Assembly (NCBI GenBank): GCA_030426245.1
Contig: JAUHYZ010000023.1
Location: 1 to 34,249 of the forward strand
Source of the DNA: Alphaproteobacteria bacterium
GTDB lineage: Bacteria > Pseudomonadota > Alphaproteobacteria > Sphingomonadales > Sphingomonadaceae
Reading direction: 5' to 3'
Length of the DNA stretch: 34,249 nucleotides
The translations under genes and the position numbers were made by a program. Below the pieces are notes generated by a model. That model did no database searches. It was not told where the DNA came from and saw only the letters and a program-made list of their open reading frames with translations. Shown piece by piece: positions 32,374 to 34,249 of the stretch. The number at the start of each line of letters is the position of its first letter. The stretch's first letter is position 1.

Positions 32374-33318
32374 ATGAGCAGCAAGGACGCTACGCAATCT
32401 CGCCCTGCCGATGCGCAGTCTATCGCACTTGCCGCGCAAATACTGCGCGCAGATGGGCTCGTCGCCGTTCCTACCGAAACGGTTTATGGGCTTGCTGCCA
32501 GGGCGGATAGCGATGAAGCCGTGGCGAGTATCTACCGTGCGAAGGGTCGACCGGATTTCAACCCGCTGATCGTGCATGTTGCGAGTCTCGAACAGGCAGA
32601 ATTGCTTGCCGAGTTCGATGCGCGCGCGCGTGATCTTGCGGCGCTCTTCTGGCCAGGGCCGCTCACCATGGTTCTGCCACTTCGCGCAGGCGCGCCCATT
32701 GCACCGGCCGTCACGGCCGGCTTGCCGACGATTGCGATCAGGATGCCGGCGCATCCTGCCATGCGGGCCCTCCTGGCTGAAACGGGTCTGCCGCTCGCGG
32801 CACCGTCGGCCAATCGCAGCGGCGCAGTCAGCCCCACGCAAGCGGCGCATGTCCAGGCGTCGCTCGAGGGGAAAGTGCCGCTGGTTCTCGATGGGGGAAG
32901 CTGCGAAGCGGGCCTGGAGTCGACGATTGTCGCCTTGCGCGGTGATGGCGGCTGGCAGCTCTTGCGGCCCGGCCCGATCGAAGAGGCCGAACTATCCGCG
33001 ATATTGGGCCCGCAATCGCGCGTGGAGAAAATAAAGGTCGAAGCGCCCGGCCAGCTCGCAAGCCATTATTCGCCGGGCAAACCGCTCAGGCTGGGTGCCC
33101 AAAGTGCCGAGGCGGACGAATTCCTCATCGGTTTCGGGAAGGTGGCGGGCGATTGCTCGCTTTCTGAAGTCGGTGACCTGGCGGAAGCGGCCGCGCGGCT
33201 ATATGCCTGCCTGCATCTCGCCTCCTCAGCACCGCAACCGCGGATTGCAGTGGCACCTATTCCGCAAACCGGGATCGGCCAGGCGATTGCGGATCGGCTC
33301 AGGCGGGCTGCAAGCTAG
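32374..33318 (+). CDS. tsaC: L-threonylcarbamoyladenylate synthase (TsaC/Sua5)
   Basis: First step of tRNA t6A37 synthesis: makes threonylcarbamoyl-AMP from Thr, bicarbonate and ATP. 314 residues: the YrdC domain (about 14-200) has PTETVYGLAARA (33-44), the KGRP motif (57-60) with DFNPLIVHV, WPGPLTMVLP, and SANRSGAVSPT. The Sua5 C-terminal domain (about 235-314) starts with APGQLASHYSPGKPLRLG. The full-length Sua5 form is common in alphaproteobacteria. Its stop codon overlaps the stop of the convergent lipoprotein gene in the shared CTAG. Confidence 0.95.
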   Translation: MSSKDATQSRPADAQSIALAAQILRADGLVAVPTETVYGLAARADSDEAVASIYRAKGRPDFNPLIVHVASLEQAELLAEFDARARDLAALFWPGPLTMVLPLRAGAPIAPAVTAGLPTIAIRMPAHPAMRALLAETGLPLAAPSANRSGAVSPTQAAHVQASLEGKVPLVLDGGSCEAGLESTIVALRGDGGWQLLRPGPIEEAELSAILGPQSRVEKIKVEAPGQLASHYSPGKPLRLGAQSAEADEFLIGFGKVAGDCSLSEVGDLAEAAARLYACLHLASSAPQPRIAVAPIPQTGIGQAIADRLRRAAS

Positions 33319-33641
33319 CTTTCGGCAGGTATTGTCGGCCGCAGCTCCGCAATCTCGGCTGCCGTTTCGCTCCGCCTGCTGCAGGCTGCTTCGACACCGG
33401 CCGAACATTCGCGGTCATATTCGTGCCATTGGCGTTCAAGTTTGCCCAGGCGCTCTTCGCGCTTGCGCAGCTCGCGCCCGCGCTTCTCATCGGCTTCCGA
33501 CTGGCTCGTCGTCGCGAGATCGACTCCCTTGCCCGCAACCTTGACCGGCGCGGTGGCTACGTCGAGCGCAGTCTTGGCGATGCAGCCCGGCAAGAGCAGC
33601 AGCGCCAGTCCCGCACATCCCAGTTTGAACGCATGTATCAT
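33315..33641 (-). CDS. Small lipoprotein with charged C-terminus, function unknown
   Basis: 108-residue protein with a lipoprotein signal: MIHAFKLGCAGLALLLLPGC, lipobox LPGC with Cys20. The mature part starts IAKTALDVATAPVKVAGKGVD and continues with a charged, likely helical segment (EADEKRGRELRKREERLGKLERQWHEYD), two further cysteines (ECSAGVEAACS) and ends PTIPAES. I do not recognise a family. The Shine-Dalgarno region (AGGAGGAAGGAG) lies in a 9-bp hairpin (33650-33677). It converges with tsaC. Confidence 0.72.
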   Translation of the reverse strand: MIHAFKLGCAGLALLLLPGCIAKTALDVATAPVKVAGKGVDLATTSQSEADEKRGRELRKREERLGKLERQWHEYDRECSAGVEAACSRRSETAAEIAELRPTIPAES

Positions 33642-33649
33642 CTCCGGCT

Positions 33650-33677
33650 CCTTCCTCCTCGCTATGGGGGAGGAAGG
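33650..33677 (-). promoter_or_regulatory. Hairpin sequestering the lipoprotein Shine-Dalgarno
   Basis: On the minus strand CCTTCCTCC (33669-33677) and GGAGGAAGG (33650-33658) form a perfect 9-bp stem around a 10-nt loop. The right arm is the ribosome-binding site, 8 bases before ATG 33641. Folding would block translation; this resembles a simple RNA thermometer or repressor-type leader. No experiment supports it. Confidence 0.5.
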
Positions 33678-33683
33678 TTGCCG

Positions 33684-33697
33684 GGCAATGAATTGCC
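33684..33697. repeat. Inverted repeat GGCAAT-ga-ATTGCC
   Basis: Perfect 6-bp arms around two bases in the gap between the lipoprotein and carD genes. Possible operator or part of the leader. Confidence 0.4.
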
Positions 33698-33713
33698 AGA
33701 CTACTCAATTGCG

Positions 33714-33739
33714 TCCGCCGCGCCCTCAAGGGCGGCGGA
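33714..33739 (-). terminator. GC-rich hairpin downstream of carD
   Basis: TCCGCCGCGCCC and GGGCGGCGGA form about ten pairs with a two-base bulge and a TCAA loop. It begins 21 bases after the carD stop. There is no T-tract, so it may protect the RNA 3' end or assist factor-dependent termination. Confidence 0.45.
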
Positions 33740-33759
33740 ACGAACGCGAATTCTACCGG

Positions 33760-34249
33760 TCAGGCGTTTTCGGGCGTGTCGTAATATTTCGGAGCATGCT
33801 CATTGAGGATCTCGAGGATCTTCTTGAGCGCTGCCGGCTCGTCGGTCTTTTCCATCGCGGCCAATTCGCGCGCAAGGCGGCTGGACGCAGCTTCGAAGAT
33901 CTGCCGTTCGGAATAGCTCTGTTCCGGCTGATCGTCGGCGCGGAACAGGTCCCGAGTCACTTCGGCAATGGAAACGAGATCGCCCGAATTGATCTTGGCT
34001 TCGTATTCCTGAGCGCGGCGCGACCACATGGTGCGCTTCACCTTCGGCTTCTGGGTCAGCGTGTCGAGCGCTTCCTTGAGCGTCTTGTCGCTGGAAAGCT
34101 TACGCATGCCGATCGCTTCGACCTTGTTGACGGGAACGCGGAGCGTCATGCGCTCCTTTTCGAAACGCAGAACATAGAGTTCGAGCTGCATTCCGGCGAT
34201 TTCTTCGTTCTGCAACTCGATCACACGGCCAACGCCGTGCTTGGGATAA
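33760..34249 (-). CDS. carD: CarD/CdnL-family transcription regulator, N-terminus outside window
   Basis: RNA polymerase-binding regulator that stabilises open complexes, important for rRNA and growth control in alphaproteobacteria and mycobacteria. The frame is open to the window edge, so the first residues are missing; visible sequence starts YPKHGVGRVIELQNEEIAGMQLELYVLRFEKERMTLRVPVNKVEAIGMRKL, the RNAP-interacting Tudor-like domain, followed by the C-terminal helical DNA-contact domain (TMWSRRAQEYEAKINSGDLVSIAEVTRDLFR and FEAASSRLARELAAMEK). The GTG at 34224 is internal. At least 162 residues are present, close to the family length. Confidence 0.93.
   Translation of the reverse strand, partial: YPKHGVGRVIELQNEEIAGMQLELYVLRFEKERMTLRVPVNKVEAIGMRKLSSDKTLKEALDTLTQKPKVKRTMWSRRAQEYEAKINSGDLVSIAEVTRDLFRADDQPEQSYSERQIFEAASSRLARELAAMEKTDEPAALKKILEILNEHAPKYYDTPENA

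Noticed and set aside
1..34249. CRISPR arrays, insertion sequences, prophage or defence genes, tRNA/rRNA genes
   Set aside because: I looked on both strands for transposase-like proteins, regularly spaced repeats, and RNA gene signatures and saw none; all long reading frames are core genes or shadows of them.

Overview
The window is GC-rich (roughly 60-65% by eye) chromosomal DNA from an alphaproteobacterium, most likely of the Sphingomonadales/Erythrobacteraceae group. This rests on gene order and families: a ppsR-maf-aroE-coaE-dnaQ block beside hemE, a PopZ-like (DUF2497) gene after tolC, DUF1491 and DUF6489-type proteins, a class I fumarase and a CarD-family regulator. Nearly every base is core genome. 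I see no insertion sequence, prophage, CRISPR array, toxin-antitoxin pair, rRNA or tRNA.

Layout. 1-991: end of the ribosomal operon rplM-rpsI with an intrinsic terminator. 1.2-5.2 kb: a PilZ protein, then a minus-strand run of metallophosphoesterase, diacylglycerol-kinase-like protein, small membrane protein and class I fumarase. 5.3-7.9 kb: a plus-strand run of degenerate isoaspartyl-methyltransferase-like protein, TolC and PopZ-like protein. 7.9-10.4 kb: small [2Fe-2S] ferredoxin, CBS protein, ErpA and exonuclease III, with one minus-strand membrane protein. 10.4-13.2 kb (minus): cell-wall hydrolase, DUF1491, PaaI-like thioesterase, PtsN and Hpf. 13.3-17.0 kb (minus): dnaQ, coaE, aroE, maf, ppsR, three of them joined by 4-nt overlaps.

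16,957-17,287 is a gene-free gap between divergent ppsR and hemE. In Caulobacter and Rickettsia this gene pair brackets the replication origin. The gap holds an 8/9 DnaA box, three 7/9 boxes, two GANTC sites and a 34-nt stretch of about 85% AT, so I call it the likely oriC. Downstream lie hemE-hemJ, rho with a long leader, a small P-loop NTPase, a dienelactone hydrolase (minus) and a DUF6489 protein. The conserved mnmE-mnmG-rsmG-parA-parB cluster follows, with four parS-like palindromes between 23.3 and 25.9 kb. So oriC, parS, ParA, ParB and the presumed polar anchor PopZ sit within about 20 kb and form a complete origin-segregation locus.

27.7-34.2 kb: free-methionine-sulfoxide reductase (minus), a membrane-anchored sorbosone-dehydrogenase-like beta-propeller, a DUF815 ATPase and an acyl-CoA dehydrogenase (both minus), TsaC/Sua5, a small lipoprotein (minus) whose Shine-Dalgarno lies in a hairpin, and the 3' part of carD (minus).

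Most interesting: the oriC candidate with its repeated CGACAG element; the parS cluster with a DnaA-box-like site inside it; an over-represented TGACGTCA palindrome; the lipoprotein 5'-UTR hairpin; the rho leader; and three genes with odd features (degenerate Pcm, MnmE without a canonical NKxD motif, a thioesterase without a normal start codon). I saw no clearly new multi-gene system; the novelty is mainly in cis-acting elements.
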